DNA from: CAYSBE01 sp046309355
GTDB lineage: Bacteria; Bacteroidota; Bacteroidia; UKL13-3
Assembly: GCA_046309355.1 (NCBI GenBank)
Contig: JBKCPL010000065.1
Coordinates: forward strand, 1 to 28,054
Direction: 5' to 3'
DNA length: 28,054 nucleotides
The stretch's first letter is position 1. Every line of letters starts with the position of its first letter. Position numbers and translations under genes: made by a program. The notes beneath the pieces are model-generated. The model saw only the letters and a list, made by a program, of their open reading frames with translations, had not been told where the DNA came from and made no database searches. Of this stretch, positions 1 to 8,914 are shown piece by piece.

Positions 1-111
1 CAGCAGCAGTTGTATTTCACAGCCATCCTTATGCAGCATTGGCAACAGTTGACTTAGCAGCTTTTCGGCACCACCGCCATCCAAGTTATTTATTACATGA
101 AGTATTTTCAT
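1..111 (-). CDS. Glycosyltransferase, GT4-like, N-terminal fragment (cut by window edge)
   Basis: Only the first 37 codons are visible; the frame is open to base 1. The peptide begins MKILHVINNLDGGGAEKLLS. The hydrophobic first strand followed by a GGGAE loop is the usual N-terminus of GT-B fold, GT4-type glycosyltransferases, and it resembles the GGGAER start of the enzyme at 1121..2281. The ATG at 109..111 overlaps the TGA of the upstream GT2 gene by 4 bases, so it is the next gene of the polysaccharide operon. It presumably adds one sugar to the lipid-linked repeat unit at the cytoplasmic face. Donor and acceptor cannot be told from this fragment. Confidence 0.75.
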   Translation of the reverse strand, partial: MKILHVINNLDGGGAEKLLSQLLPMLHKDGCEIQLLL

Positions 112-1124
112 TGACTAAATCTCCACTGTCTGAAGGTAAAGCGCATTTTGAATACGAACATATACAGAGATGAAAGGTGAAGTATAAAAAACAACGCACA
201 CTTGTGTTTTGTATGCAACGTTTTGTTGTGAATGTAATTTTGCTTCATCGAAATACTCATTGGTTTACTCAGTATGCGCTGTACAGTACTACGTATATAG
301 GTCTTATCATTAGCTGAGGTAGCCAGTGAGTTTACCATTTCAATAATCATGGCCCGGAGGTAAAAATTTTGAAACAATTTGGCATACGCTTGCAGTTTGT
401 TGTATTCAGCTAACCATCTGTTTATGTTCTCGCAGGCAGTATACTTATCAAACAATTTGTCGGTAAATGTTTGTGTAATCGAACCTTCCCGCTGCCGGTA
501 ATAATATAATCTTTCGGGCAGGTAGCACACCTCTGCATCAGGATGTTCGAGGTATAGCTTAATCAGTTGCAAATCCTCATACCACACACCCAATGGAAAC
601 TCAAACGGAGGGTTAGTTAAAAGTGAACGCTTGAAAACTTTTGACCAAGCCGAAACCATCATTTTACCAGCAAATGTCAGCTCAAGTACATCGGCATAGG
701 TATATCTTTTACCGGGCTGCATGTGTGCCCCTTGCATAGGTAAATTGAAATGTGTGTAAGACTTCCACACATCAAACACCAGCATATCGGGCGTTAGCGC
801 ATGCAATGCAGTAATCACACGTTCAAGTGCATCCGTAGCCAACCAGTCATCTCCATCTACAAAAAAAACGTAGTCTCCTTTTGCCACCTGAAGTCCCGTA
901 TTTCGGGCTTGGCTAAGTCCGGCATTGGCTTGTTTTATATATATCAGGTTTTGTTGTTTACAGCTTTCCTCAAAGCGTTTAATTTCTGCATATGAGTTAT
1001 CGGTTGAACCATCATCTACTACAATTATCTCCACATCCGAACTGTTGTTACAGCGCAGTGAATCGAGGCAGGTATAAATATACGCCTCGACCTGGTAAAC
1101 AGGTACTATAATACTTAGCTTCAT
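108..1124 (-). CDS. Family 2 glycosyltransferase (GT-A fold)
   Basis: This 338-residue protein starts MKLSIIVPVY, the canonical first strand of GT2 enzymes. DDGSTD at residues 37..42 and VDGDDW at 89..94 (the DXD region) bind the nucleotide-sugar and metal; NAGLSQARNTGL at about 67..78 is the usual motif between them. The C-terminal third is basic with a hydrophobic stretch near residue 315, which suggests membrane association. It should transfer one sugar onto the undecaprenyl-linked repeat unit at the inner membrane. It overlaps the genes on both sides by 4 bases (ATGA), so translation is probably coupled. Donor and linkage are not predictable. Confidence 0.9.
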   Translation of the reverse strand: MKLSIIVPVYQVEAYIYTCLDSLRCNNSSDVEIIVVDDGSTDNSYAEIKRFEESCKQQNLIYIKQANAGLSQARNTGLQVAKGDYVFFVDGDDWLATDALERVITALHALTPDMLVFDVWKSYTHFNLPMQGAHMQPGKRYTYADVLELTFAGKMMVSAWSKVFKRSLLTNPPFEFPLGVWYEDLQLIKLYLEHPDAEVCYLPERLYYYRQREGSITQTFTDKLFDKYTACENINRWLAEYNKLQAYAKLFQNFYLRAMIIEMVNSLATSANDKTYIRSTVQRILSKPMSISMKQNYIHNKTLHTKHKCALFFILHLSSLYMFVFKMRFTFRQWRFSQ

Positions 1125-2281
1125 GTTGGTAAATAGCGGTGTATTACATCAACCACATCTGCAATATGGTTTTTAAAAAGAAATTTTCCCTGGTGTTCTG
1201 ATAGAAGTTGTGAAAAACGTTTACGTAAAGTGTCATCTGTGAGCATGCGTTCCATAGCATCAGCTAGCGAGACTGAGTTTGTATCTGTAAGCAGTCCCCA
1301 TCGGCCATTTTCGAGCAACTCCACTGTTCCTGTAATAGTGGTTGCCACTATGGGTTTACTCAACGTCATTGCTTCACATACAACACCCGGGAAGCCCTCA
1401 TAGTCGCTACTCAGCACAAAAACATCGGCTTTCTTTAACCACGTATATGCATTCGGTTGAAATCCCTCGAATCGAACCGACTCATGAACATTCAGCTTGT
1501 GACAAAGATCTGCCAGCGACTTTTGCAATTCACCTTTACCGAGTATGATGGTCTGAATATCATACCCTTTTTTTACCAGCATGGCATGTGCTTGTATCAG
1601 TCGGTCGAAGCGCTTTTGCTGCTGAAGACGTCCTATAGCTATAAAAGTAAATTTAGAAAAGTCGGCAAATGGCTCAGCAGCCAATTTATGTATTCTATCT
1701 ACATCCACGGGATTATACACCACATGCTGTGGCATGTGTTTTAATCCGTATTTTTCATACCGTTTATTAAATCCTTCTAGCGTTTGAGCCGACACCCCCA
1801 CAAAGGCATCCATGTGTTGTATAGCTTTATCAAATGCTTGCGGATTGAAAGTGGCCTCGTGGTTTCGCACGTCTACTTGCAGCCACTGAACACAAGCCTT
1901 AAACCTGCTTTTTATTTTACCCAGCAATAGGGTATTATAACCCTCACAGAAAGAAACAGCTAAATCGTATTCACCTTTGCGAATTAAACAGAAATAGGGA
2001 AGTAAAAATGGGAACCTAAATATTACACGGTAAGCAACTGCCCGATATACTTTGTTTATAATCCGTAATAAAGGGTTTGAAATAGATGTATCGCCTGCGA
2101 AAAGATAACGAACTTCAATATCGGGATGTATTTGATTCAGATAAATTCCTTCCTTAACTATCAGATAGAGTGTGCAGTTAAAATCCTCTGAAACAATTTG
2201 CCGTAAAACAAAAGAAAGCACGCGCTCGGCCCCGCCTCCATTCATAGCATCTATGAGCATGAGTACATTTCTTCGTTTCAT
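1121..2281 (-). CDS. Family 4 glycosyltransferase (GT-B fold)
   Basis: This 386-residue protein has both halves of a GT-B enzyme. The N-terminal domain begins with the GGGAER loop (residues 15..20) seen in many capsule and O-antigen transferases. The C-terminal domain has GRLQQQKRFDRLI (217..229), LGKGEL (247..252), and the retaining E-x7-E signature with E295 and E303 in EGFPGVVCEAM. These place it in the GT4 group of retaining, nucleotide-sugar-dependent transferases. It shares 4-base ATGA overlaps with the EpsG-like polymerase gene upstream and the GT2 gene downstream. It probably adds one residue of the repeat unit; which one is unknown. Confidence 0.9.
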   Translation of the reverse strand: MKRRNVLMLIDAMNGGGAERVLSFVLRQIVSEDFNCTLYLIVKEGIYLNQIHPDIEVRYLFAGDTSISNPLLRIINKVYRAVAYRVIFRFPFLLPYFCLIRKGEYDLAVSFCEGYNTLLLGKIKSRFKACVQWLQVDVRNHEATFNPQAFDKAIQHMDAFVGVSAQTLEGFNKRYEKYGLKHMPQHVVYNPVDVDRIHKLAAEPFADFSKFTFIAIGRLQQQKRFDRLIQAHAMLVKKGYDIQTIILGKGELQKSLADLCHKLNVHESVRFEGFQPNAYTWLKKADVFVLSSDYEGFPGVVCEAMTLSKPIVATTITGTVELLENGRWGLLTDTNSVSLADAMERMLTDDTLRKRFSQLLSEHQGKFLFKNHIADVVDVIHRYLPT

Positions 2282-3363
2282 TCAAATACAGTTTTATACG
2301 GCACCAGCATCGAGCCTTCAGTAACATTAATGAGCAAATAAATATTATAAACTACGTATAAAAACAGGTAAAATGCTACTGCATATCTGAGCGGCCTGCT
2401 TTTAATGGCTTGCAGGGCTAAGGGCAATGCAATAAAATCTATAACTGTAAAATACACAGACGTACGCGCAGCAAATATGGCTAGTATGTTGAGCAGAAAG
2501 AAAATGCAACCACCAATGAAGTAGCTATTCACCAAAATGCGAGGTAGGTTGCGTTCTGAATTATGTTGCTCGGGTATTACTGCAAGGTACATAATGGCGA
2601 GGTTAACAAAGCGCAGGCTCATACCCGGAGTAAAACCTAAGCGCTTGCTGTAAATCTCATCGGTCAGGTAAATAAATATTTTGCTGTTTAGCTCCGGAAA
2701 TAAAACTGCACCAATGTAGGCCAGAAGATTTTCGAAGGCTGTAAATAAATAACTTAATCCAAATGCAGCTACCCAAATCAGCATCATGGAATACAATTTA
2801 AGTCGGATATTTGCCAACGGGTACAGCAACAAGAAAATGATAGCCGTGTAGTGTACTGAAGTTGCCAATAGAACGGTGAATAAAAACGGCCAAAACCTGC
2901 GTTCAAGCACATACTGAATGGACAATATTGTGATGCTGGTTGCCAGTCCCTGCCTTATTTGGCCAAAATCCTGATTCAAGAAACTGATATTGAAGTACAA
3001 CAGCAGCGAAACAAAAAAGTACGGTGACCATTTTTGAATAGCCCTAAACTTCAGGGAAATACTAATGACAGCAAAAAACGCAATCAAAGATTGAAATTCC
3101 AGTCCGAGTATAAACTTTAATACATACTGTACGTAAAAATAAAATGGTTCATTCGACCTGTCGTATGGATCTGTAGCATGAGCGTCATTCCATAATATGA
3201 GGTACGAACCGTAGTCGGGTCCTGTATGTTTTCGAATAGCAGCAAATAAGATAAGAAATACCGTTGCCAGTGCTGCTACTCCAAAAACGAGTTTCCGTTT
3301 CACCGGATACAACTCCAATAAAGCTATGCAAATGAATACAGCTGTTATGAGGTAATAAATCAT
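2278..3363 (-). CDS. EpsG-family (Wzy-like) polysaccharide polymerase
   Basis: This is a polytopic membrane protein of 361 residues with roughly ten hydrophobic segments. The motif AIRKHTGPDYGSY after the second segment matches the R-x-x-x-G-x-D-Y-x-x-Y element of EpsG-family proteins, and QIRQGLATS and VHYTA are further family-like sites in later membrane segments. In a cluster with a Wzx flippase and a Wzz protein it is the only candidate for the Wzy polymerase, which joins lipid-linked repeat units at the periplasmic face. I chose the ATG at 3363 because it gives the same 4-base ATGA overlap (3360..3363) seen at the neighbouring junctions; an ATG at 3378 would add five residues. Polymerases are poorly conserved, so the role rests on the motif plus context. 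Confidence 0.82.
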   Translation of the reverse strand: MIYYLITAVFICIALLELYPVKRKLVFGVAALATVFLILFAAIRKHTGPDYGSYLILWNDAHATDPYDRSNEPFYFYVQYVLKFILGLEFQSLIAFFAVISISLKFRAIQKWSPYFFVSLLLYFNISFLNQDFGQIRQGLATSITILSIQYVLERRFWPFLFTVLLATSVHYTAIIFLLLYPLANIRLKLYSMMLIWVAAFGLSYLFTAFENLLAYIGAVLFPELNSKIFIYLTDEIYSKRLGFTPGMSLRFVNLAIMYLAVIPEQHNSERNLPRILVNSYFIGGCIFFLLNILAIFAARTSVYFTVIDFIALPLALQAIKSRPLRYAVAFYLFLYVVYNIYLLINVTEGSMLVPYKTVFE

Positions 3364-4475
3364 GCGTGCTTCTCCCATTCATGAATATACTGCCTGGCTA
3401 CCTTTATGTAGTGATGATGTTGCTCAACAAATGACCGTGAATCTTCTCCCCATTGACCTATTCGATGTTTGTTTTCACGTATGCAATCCAACTGATGAAA
3501 CACCTGCTCTTTGCTAGGTGTTATATTCCATACAGGCTTCATTTCTGTACTGCCGTATAACGCATACATGTCCTCTTCGCCCCCGCTTAATACAATTTTA
3601 CTCTTTGCTAGTGCATGCAAGGCATTCATGGCAAAGCCCTGCGAATACAACTGATCGACAAATACATGCGCTGAGTCATACAGCTGAATATAGTGGTCGT
3701 AAGGCACACTCACGGCAACAGAAAGTTCTGTTTCATCAGCATGCAGTTCGGTATATTCCTTTAACCACGCATGCAATTTGTCGGTTCCCTTCCACAGTGT
3801 TCGGTTTTGCTGAATTCCTAAAAAGAGACGTAGCTTTTCGCCAGGCTGTAAGGTGTTTTTTTGTCTGGGTATGCTATCCAAATTCACGGGAAATGGTATA
3901 GATGAAAGCTTGCTGGCAAAAGGTGTGCGATTATAACTTACATAATAGTCATAAAGTCCTGCAATGATTCCGTTGGCTTCTGAAGCCATGTAATGATTTA
4001 ACCTCCGCGCACGATCATTCGATAGTCTGAGCATCTGTGAATAATATACGTTTGGTGAAAAACCGCTGGCCAGTGCATCGTAATTCGAATACGTAAAAAC
4101 CTTTTCATCACACGATTTAGCCCAGTAATAGTCATCGCCAAATGCTCCCAGATAAACTGCCTTATTTCTCTTCTTTAGCGTAGCAAACACCCATTTATTG
4201 TACAGGTCGCGTTCTTCGGGATACAGAAAGCGAAAGTTTATAAACTGTACGTAATCATACCCTGCATAATCAGCGGAAAACAAGGTATTGAAGAAAAAGC
4301 GTGCCACCTCTTTTTTAGAGGCGAAGCGAAGGTCTATATCACGCTTATAGTCTTTCCATCCGTCACCTTTAGAGGCTACAGTTACCTCATGTCCTTCTTT
4401 TCGAAGTCCTTCGGCAAGAGTCCAATGCACATTGCTGAATTCACCCATGAGCAGTATTTTTTTAGGTACACTCAT
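3360..4475 (-). CDS. Probable glycosyltransferase, GT-B-like
   Basis: This is a 371-residue soluble protein. The N-terminus, KKILLMGEFSNVHWTLAEGL then EGHEVTVAS, is a typical GT-B nucleotide-binding fold start, with the acceptor-side loop directly after strand 1. The C-terminal half has LFLGIQ, HVFVDQLYSQGFAMNALHAL and VLSGGEEDM, matching the layout of the GT4 donor-binding domain (a D-Q-L-Y / G-x-A-x-x-x-L-E-A-L-like region), but the strict E-x7-E motif is not seen. It is therefore a divergent member. It sits between the flippase and polymerase genes with 4-base overlaps on both sides and probably helps assemble the repeat unit. A non-transferase sugar-binding role is possible but less likely. 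Confidence 0.7.
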   Translation of the reverse strand: MSVPKKILLMGEFSNVHWTLAEGLRKEGHEVTVASKGDGWKDYKRDIDLRFASKKEVARFFFNTLFSADYAGYDYVQFINFRFLYPEERDLYNKWVFATLKKRNKAVYLGAFGDDYYWAKSCDEKVFTYSNYDALASGFSPNVYYSQMLRLSNDRARRLNHYMASEANGIIAGLYDYYVSYNRTPFASKLSSIPFPVNLDSIPRQKNTLQPGEKLRLFLGIQQNRTLWKGTDKLHAWLKEYTELHADETELSVAVSVPYDHYIQLYDSAHVFVDQLYSQGFAMNALHALAKSKIVLSGGEEDMYALYGSTEMKPVWNITPSKEQVFHQLDCIRENKHRIGQWGEDSRSFVEQHHHYIKVARQYIHEWEKHA

Positions 4476-5758
4476 GCCTTTGCAAAAATTAGTTGTCGGA
4501 ACACCACAAGCATCATCACGAAATAACTGATATACGCGATAGCATACGCATACACGGCACCAACCGCACCTAATTGTTCAACACATACATAAACAAACAA
4601 AAGCAAAATGACTCCGTACACCAGTTCAGTTAGGATGTATAAATACGTTTTGGCCCTTGCTATCATAATAAATGCCAGCAGCCAACTGGCTATTTTAAAA
4701 AAATCGCCTATCAGCTGTGGGAGAAAATAGGAAGTCATCGGTTGAAATTTGTCGGAAAAGGCTATATCAATAATCCATGTGCGGCATACAAACACACAAA
4801 GTAAAATCAGTGCTGTAGCGGGCAAAATGAGGGCATACCCATTCAGAATTTCTTTACGTAAGTGTGTGTCATTTTGTATAGCTGATAACTTGGGTAAATA
4901 ATACACCGATAACGTGGTTGTAATCACCAGTAAATACAGTTGCGAAATACGAATGGCTCCCTCATAGTAACCCACATCGTAAACTCCGGCTTCTGATTTT
5001 AGAATAGTTCGTATCACAATTTGAAGCAGTGGTGTAATAACCGATGTAACCAACGCCATCATGGAAAACGCGAGCAACTTTTTGTAGTGACTGGGTGTGG
5101 TTTGTGTTTTCCAAATTTTACGCCATTCAATTTTACCCAGACTTTTATAAAACAGAAATACAGCTACAAATACAAACACCTGATACAATGCCAGCGAAAG
5201 CAATCCGCCTGTAATGCCATACGTACGAATAAACAGGTACGTGGTAATTAACCCCGTGATACTGGCAACCACAGCCAGCTGATTAAACTTTTTGTACTCG
5301 CTTAATCCGTTTAATACGGAACTGAACAAGGTGTAAGCAGAGTGGCAGAACAATGTAGAACCCAGCACCACAAAAACAAATGCATATTCTGTGTGACCAA
5401 ACAACCAAAACGACCACCAGCCAGAAAATACGATTGAAGCAATCGATGCCAAAAATGAACCGATGGCTGTTAATTTAAGTGCTGCATGCAATAGCTGGTA
5501 TTGTTTGGTTTCGTCACCTTTGTATTCGGCTAGGTATTTAATTATACCATTGTTAATAGCGCCTGTTGAAAGCGTTAACGATACCGCAATAAAACTGCTT
5601 AACTGGCCTAACATACCGAGTCCGGCTGGTCCTGCATATAGTGCAATAACTTTAGCCGAAAGAAACGAGGTAATTAATTTAATGACCGTAGATGCTGATG
5701 TAAATACGGAAACCGTAAAAAACGAAGAGGAAAAAAATGTACTCAGCTTCGACTTCAT
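4472..5758 (-). CDS. wzx: Wzx-type O-antigen/repeat-unit flippase (WzxE-like)
   Basis: This is a membrane protein of 428 residues with about twelve hydrophobic segments, the usual size of a Wzx flippase. Several stretches resemble E. coli WzxE: the N-terminal STVIKLITSFLSAKVIALYAG region with GPAGLGMLGQ, then NNGIIKYLAEY, FSMMALVTSVITPL, PQLIGDFFKIASWL and a C-terminal LGAVGAVYAYA segment. It should move the lipid-linked repeat unit from the cytoplasmic to the periplasmic leaflet for the EpsG-like polymerase. I chose the ATG at 5758; a GTG six bases further upstream is possible. It starts 10 bases after the epimerase gene ends and overlaps the next glycosyltransferase gene by 4 bases. Confidence 0.9.
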   Translation of the reverse strand: MKSKLSTFFSSSFFTVSVFTSASTVIKLITSFLSAKVIALYAGPAGLGMLGQLSSFIAVSLTLSTGAINNGIIKYLAEYKGDETKQYQLLHAALKLTAIGSFLASIASIVFSGWWSFWLFGHTEYAFVFVVLGSTLFCHSAYTLFSSVLNGLSEYKKFNQLAVVASITGLITTYLFIRTYGITGGLLSLALYQVFVFVAVFLFYKSLGKIEWRKIWKTQTTPSHYKKLLAFSMMALVTSVITPLLQIVIRTILKSEAGVYDVGYYEGAIRISQLYLLVITTTLSVYYLPKLSAIQNDTHLRKEILNGYALILPATALILLCVFVCRTWIIDIAFSDKFQPMTSYFLPQLIGDFFKIASWLLAFIMIARAKTYLYILTELVYGVILLLFVYVCVEQLGAVGAVYAYAIAYISYFVMMLVVFRQLIFAKA

Positions 5759-5768
5759 TGGCACCGTT

Positions 5769-6761
5769 TTACCTGCTTATAAATTCTTGATTAGCTTTAA
5801 ACCACGAATACGTGCGGGCAATGCCTTGTTCAAAATCTATCTTTGGATTGTATCCTAATAAGTTTTTTGCTTTGCTTATATCCGCCAGACTGTTTCTTAC
5901 ATCTCCTGAGCGTGAATCTCGGTACACGGGTTTAATGTCTTTACTTTCCTGCGTAAGTATGGCAGAAACCAGTTCATTAATACTTGTTTGTTGCCCAACA
6001 GCAATATTGTAAACCGTATTCAACGCGGCTTCATTTGATGTAAATAAGGCGTGCATGTTGGCCTCCACTACGTTCTCTATGTATGTAAAATCACGTGTTT
6101 GCTCTCCGTCACCATTAACAACCGGACTCTGATTATCAAGCACTGCTTGAATAAACAGAGGTATAACGGCTGCATACGCACCCTTTGGATCCTGACCAGG
6201 ACCGAACACATTGAAATACCTTAATCCGATATGCTTCACGCCATAGTTGAGTCCAAAAACGTGTGCGTACAATTCGTTTACATACTTAGTTACCGCATAC
6301 GGAGATAGTGGCTTGCCGATATTGTCCTCACGCTTGGGCAACTCCATGCTGTCGCCATAGGTAGATGAGGAAGCGGCATATACAAAACGACTAACTGCAT
6401 GTTCTTTCGCAGCAAGTATCATGTTTAAGAAGCCTCCGATATTTACATCGTTGGTGGTTACCGGATCGGATAGGCTGCGCGGTACCGAGCCCAATGCTGC
6501 CTGATGGCAAATCAAATCTACGCCTTTGGCAGCATCCATGCATATATTCAAATTCCGAACGTCTCCTTCTATGAATTGCACTTGCGGCAGACTTAATAAG
6601 CTTTCAATATTTTTAATAAAACCATTGCTAAGGTTGTCAAGTACCACTACACGTTTTGCACCATCGGCCACCAAACGGTGTACAATGTGCGAGCCAATAA
6701 AACCGGCACCACCGGTAACCAGAATAGTTGATTGTGCAATTTGTGCAGAGTATGGGTTCAT
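5769..6761 (-). CDS. UDP-N-acetylhexosamine(uronate) 4-epimerase, WbpP/TviC-like
   Basis: This extended short-chain dehydrogenase of 330 residues closely resembles WbpP (Pseudomonas) and TviC/VipB (Vi antigen). GGAGFIG at residues 17..23 binds NAD. The catalytic set is in AASSSTYGD (129..137) with Y155 and K159 in SPYAVTKY. Also WbpP-like are RYFNVFGPGQDPKGAYAAVIP, NGDGEQTRDFTYIENVVEAN and SLADISKA. It should interconvert the C4 epimers of UDP-GlcNAc/GalNAc or their uronic acids, pairing with the TviB-like dehydrogenase at 11075..12358. I chose the ATG at 6761, one base past the upstream stop at 6763; a TTG at 6803 would overlap that gene by 41 bases. It lacks only a clear preference between neutral and acidic substrate. 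Confidence 0.88.
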   Translation of the reverse strand: MNPYSAQIAQSTILVTGGAGFIGSHIVHRLVADGAKRVVVLDNLSNGFIKNIESLLSLPQVQFIEGDVRNLNICMDAAKGVDLICHQAALGSVPRSLSDPVTTNDVNIGGFLNMILAAKEHAVSRFVYAASSSTYGDSMELPKREDNIGKPLSPYAVTKYVNELYAHVFGLNYGVKHIGLRYFNVFGPGQDPKGAYAAVIPLFIQAVLDNQSPVVNGDGEQTRDFTYIENVVEANMHALFTSNEAALNTVYNIAVGQQTSINELVSAILTQESKDIKPVYRDSRSGDVRNSLADISKAKNLLGYNPKIDFEQGIARTYSWFKANQEFISR

Positions 6762-6762
6762 G

Positions 6763-7779
6763 CTAATGTATACGGGTGTAAATGCGTTCAATAATTTCAA
6801 CAACTTTTAGTCCTTCAAGTGCATTGGTAGTTATAGGTGTGTTGCCGGATAAGGCATCGATTACATTCTGAATAACGTAATGATGATTTTGCGCAGAGCC
6901 TTTGTAAGCACCATAATCATTGCCGGGATTAGTAGTTTCTAGTGTTGGCATGGTGTAATTTTTTATATGGCAATATTCCACTTCGTTCATGTACTGCCCT
7001 CCTATTTTCACACTGCCATTTTCAGCTACAATGGTCATGCTGCTCTCCATGTTTTTATCCCATACCGAGGTAGAATAGTTTATACAGCCCATGCCTCCAT
7101 TTATAAAATCAAACGTAACAAAACCGCTGTCTTCAAAATCTGTCAAGTACTTATGATTAAAGTCGTGAAGACGGGTATGTATATTATCGATATCACCGAA
7201 CAGCCAATACATGATGTCAATGAAATGAGAAAACTGCGTAAACAATGTTCCACCATCGAGTTCTTTTTTACCGTGCCAGCTTTCCTTTTTGTAGTAGCGT
7301 TCATCACGGTTCCAGTAGCAATTTAATTGAACCATGAATATACTCCCCAGAGTGCCGCTTTCAACCAGCTGCTTTATCCATACCGAGGGTGGCGAATACC
7401 TGTTTTGCATCACTCCAAAAACCTGTCGTTGTGCCTGCATAGCCGTATAAATGACTTGCTCTGCATCGTGCTTGCTCAATGCCATTGGCTTTTCGATAAC
7501 AACGTGCTTGTGCGCATTCAAAACCTGTTGAGCCTGCAATGCATGGTATCCATTGGGGGTTGCAATGTTCACTACATCGCACGGTGGGCCGTTTTGTAAA
7601 AACTCTTCAAGGGATGAGAAAAAAGGCACATCGTAGCTATCAATTCCCAATGTTGCTTTGGGTGCTGTGTCAATTAATGCCACAAGCTGTGCACGCTGAT
7701 TCCGGCTAATCATCTCAGCGTGGCGCTTGCCAATATGGCCGCAACCTGCAACAGCAAATCGAACGATGGAATCAGGCAT
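6763..7779 (-). CDS. Gfo/Idh/MocA dehydrogenase, WbpB/WlbA-like (UDP-HexNAc-uronate 3-dehydrogenase)
   Basis: This 338-residue oxidoreductase has the NAD-binding GCGHIGKRH at residues 12..20, the family signature EKP at 96..98 and a catalytic-site candidate H185 in GGTLFTQFSHFIDIMYWL. The FTQFSHFID wording is what I associate with the WlbA subgroup, which oxidises C3 of UDP-GlcNAc uronic acid so that an aminotransferase can place an amino group there. The aminotransferase gene directly upstream (8-base overlap, 7772..7779) is WbpE/WlbC-like, the usual partner. Together with the 6-dehydrogenase at 11075..12358 this gives a path to a 2,3-diamino uronic acid. Substrate assignment is inferred from family and neighbours; the broad Gfo/Idh family has many other substrates. 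Confidence 0.82.
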   Translation of the reverse strand: MPDSIVRFAVAGCGHIGKRHAEMISRNQRAQLVALIDTAPKATLGIDSYDVPFFSSLEEFLQNGPPCDVVNIATPNGYHALQAQQVLNAHKHVVIEKPMALSKHDAEQVIYTAMQAQRQVFGVMQNRYSPPSVWIKQLVESGTLGSIFMVQLNCYWNRDERYYKKESWHGKKELDGGTLFTQFSHFIDIMYWLFGDIDNIHTRLHDFNHKYLTDFEDSGFVTFDFINGGMGCINYSTSVWDKNMESSMTIVAENGSVKIGGQYMNEVEYCHIKNYTMPTLETTNPGNDYGAYKGSAQNHHYVIQNVIDALSGNTPITTNALEGLKVVEIIERIYTRIH

Positions 7780-8914
7780 GTGCTAAGTAGTTCTTTAGTG
7801 TATCTGTAATATAATTTTGAGTGTATTCCTCCAATTCGGTGTGCATGGGCAACGATAGTACTTCGTTGCACAACTGCTCGCTATTCGTAAAACTTCCCTT
7901 CATGTATTTATCGTTCATGTATGCCTTTTGCAAATGCATAGGCAGCGGATAATAAATCATGGTGGGTATGCCCTGCTGCTGTAAATGCACTTTCAACCCA
8001 TCGCGCTTGCCGGATTTGACCTTTAGTGTATACTGATGAAACACGTGCGTTGAGTGTTCACTTCGGTAAGGAAGCTCAATTCCGGGCACATCATTTAATA
8101 ACTTGTCGTAACGCAAGGCGGCCAACTGCCTGGCTTCAGTAAATGAGGAAAGATGCTTCAGTTTTACCCTAAGGATAGCAGCCTGTAGTGTATCTAGCCT
8201 GGAATTAACCCCAACTACATCGTGGTAATACTTTACTTTTTGTCCGTGATTGGCAATCATTTTTATTTTCTCGGCCAATGCGTCATTATTCGTGTAAAGC
8301 GCTCCGCCATCGCCAAAGCAACCAAGATTTTTAGAAGGAAAAAACGATGTACAACCAATATCTCCTATCAGTCCGGCTTTGATTTTTTCACCATTGGATG
8401 CAGTATACTCAGCTCCTATGGCTTGAGCATTATCTTCTATCACCGTGAGGTTAAACTCACGTGCTATCTGCATCAGTTCATTCATATCTGCGCACTGACC
8501 GTATAAATGTACAGGCACAATTGCTTTGGTTTTTGAAGTAATGAGTACACTTAGTTTACTAACATCAATCGTAAACAAACGCGGATCTACATCAACCCAA
8601 ACAGGAACCAAACCCAGCAAAGCAATAACTTCAACTGTTGCCACGTAGGTAAATGCAGGCACTATCACCTCATCACCGGGCTTTAAGCCTGAAGCCATCA
8701 TGGCAATTTGCAATGCATCTGTGCCATTGGCAACAGGTATAACGTGTTTGGCACCCAGATATGAAGCCATTTCCTGAGCAAATAAGCCAACTTCGGGACC
8801 GTTAATATAGGTTGCTGCAGCCATACAACTGAGTACTGCGTCATCTATTTCAGCTTTTAGACGTCTGTATTGACCCGCAAGATCAACCATGTGTATGACG
8901 GGCCGCTCACTCAT
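7772..8914 (-). CDS. DegT/DnrJ/EryC1/StrS aminotransferase, WbpE/WlbC-like
   Basis: This 380-residue PLP enzyme matches WbpE in layout: VANGTDALQIAMMA (61..74, phosphate side), PAFTYVAT (86..93), VIEDNAQAIGA (158..168, the Asp pairing with the PLP nitrogen), and CTSFFPSKNLGCFGDGG, in which K195 should form the internal aldimine. NSRLDTLQAAIL and YPLPMHLQ are later family motifs. In WbpE-type pathways it transfers an amino group from glutamate to the 3-keto UDP-HexNAc uronate made by the WbpB/WlbA-type dehydrogenase, whose gene follows with an 8-base overlap. It starts at the ATGA overlap (8911..8914) with the Wzz gene. A different keto-sugar substrate is possible. Confidence 0.87.
   Translation of the reverse strand: MSERPVIHMVDLAGQYRRLKAEIDDAVLSCMAAATYINGPEVGLFAQEMASYLGAKHVIPVANGTDALQIAMMASGLKPGDEVIVPAFTYVATVEVIALLGLVPVWVDVDPRLFTIDVSKLSVLITSKTKAIVPVHLYGQCADMNELMQIAREFNLTVIEDNAQAIGAEYTASNGEKIKAGLIGDIGCTSFFPSKNLGCFGDGGALYTNNDALAEKIKMIANHGQKVKYYHDVVGVNSRLDTLQAAILRVKLKHLSSFTEARQLAALRYDKLLNDVPGIELPYRSEHSTHVFHQYTLKVKSGKRDGLKVHLQQQGIPTMIYYPLPMHLQKAYMNDKYMKGSFTNSEQLCNEVLSLPMHTELEEYTQNYITDTLKNYLAHA

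Noticed and set aside
6762..6803. TTG start at 6803 for the 4-epimerase, adding 14 residues
   Set aside because: It would overlap the upstream gene by 41 bases; the ATG at 6761 lies one base past that gene's stop and gives a WbpP-like N-terminus.
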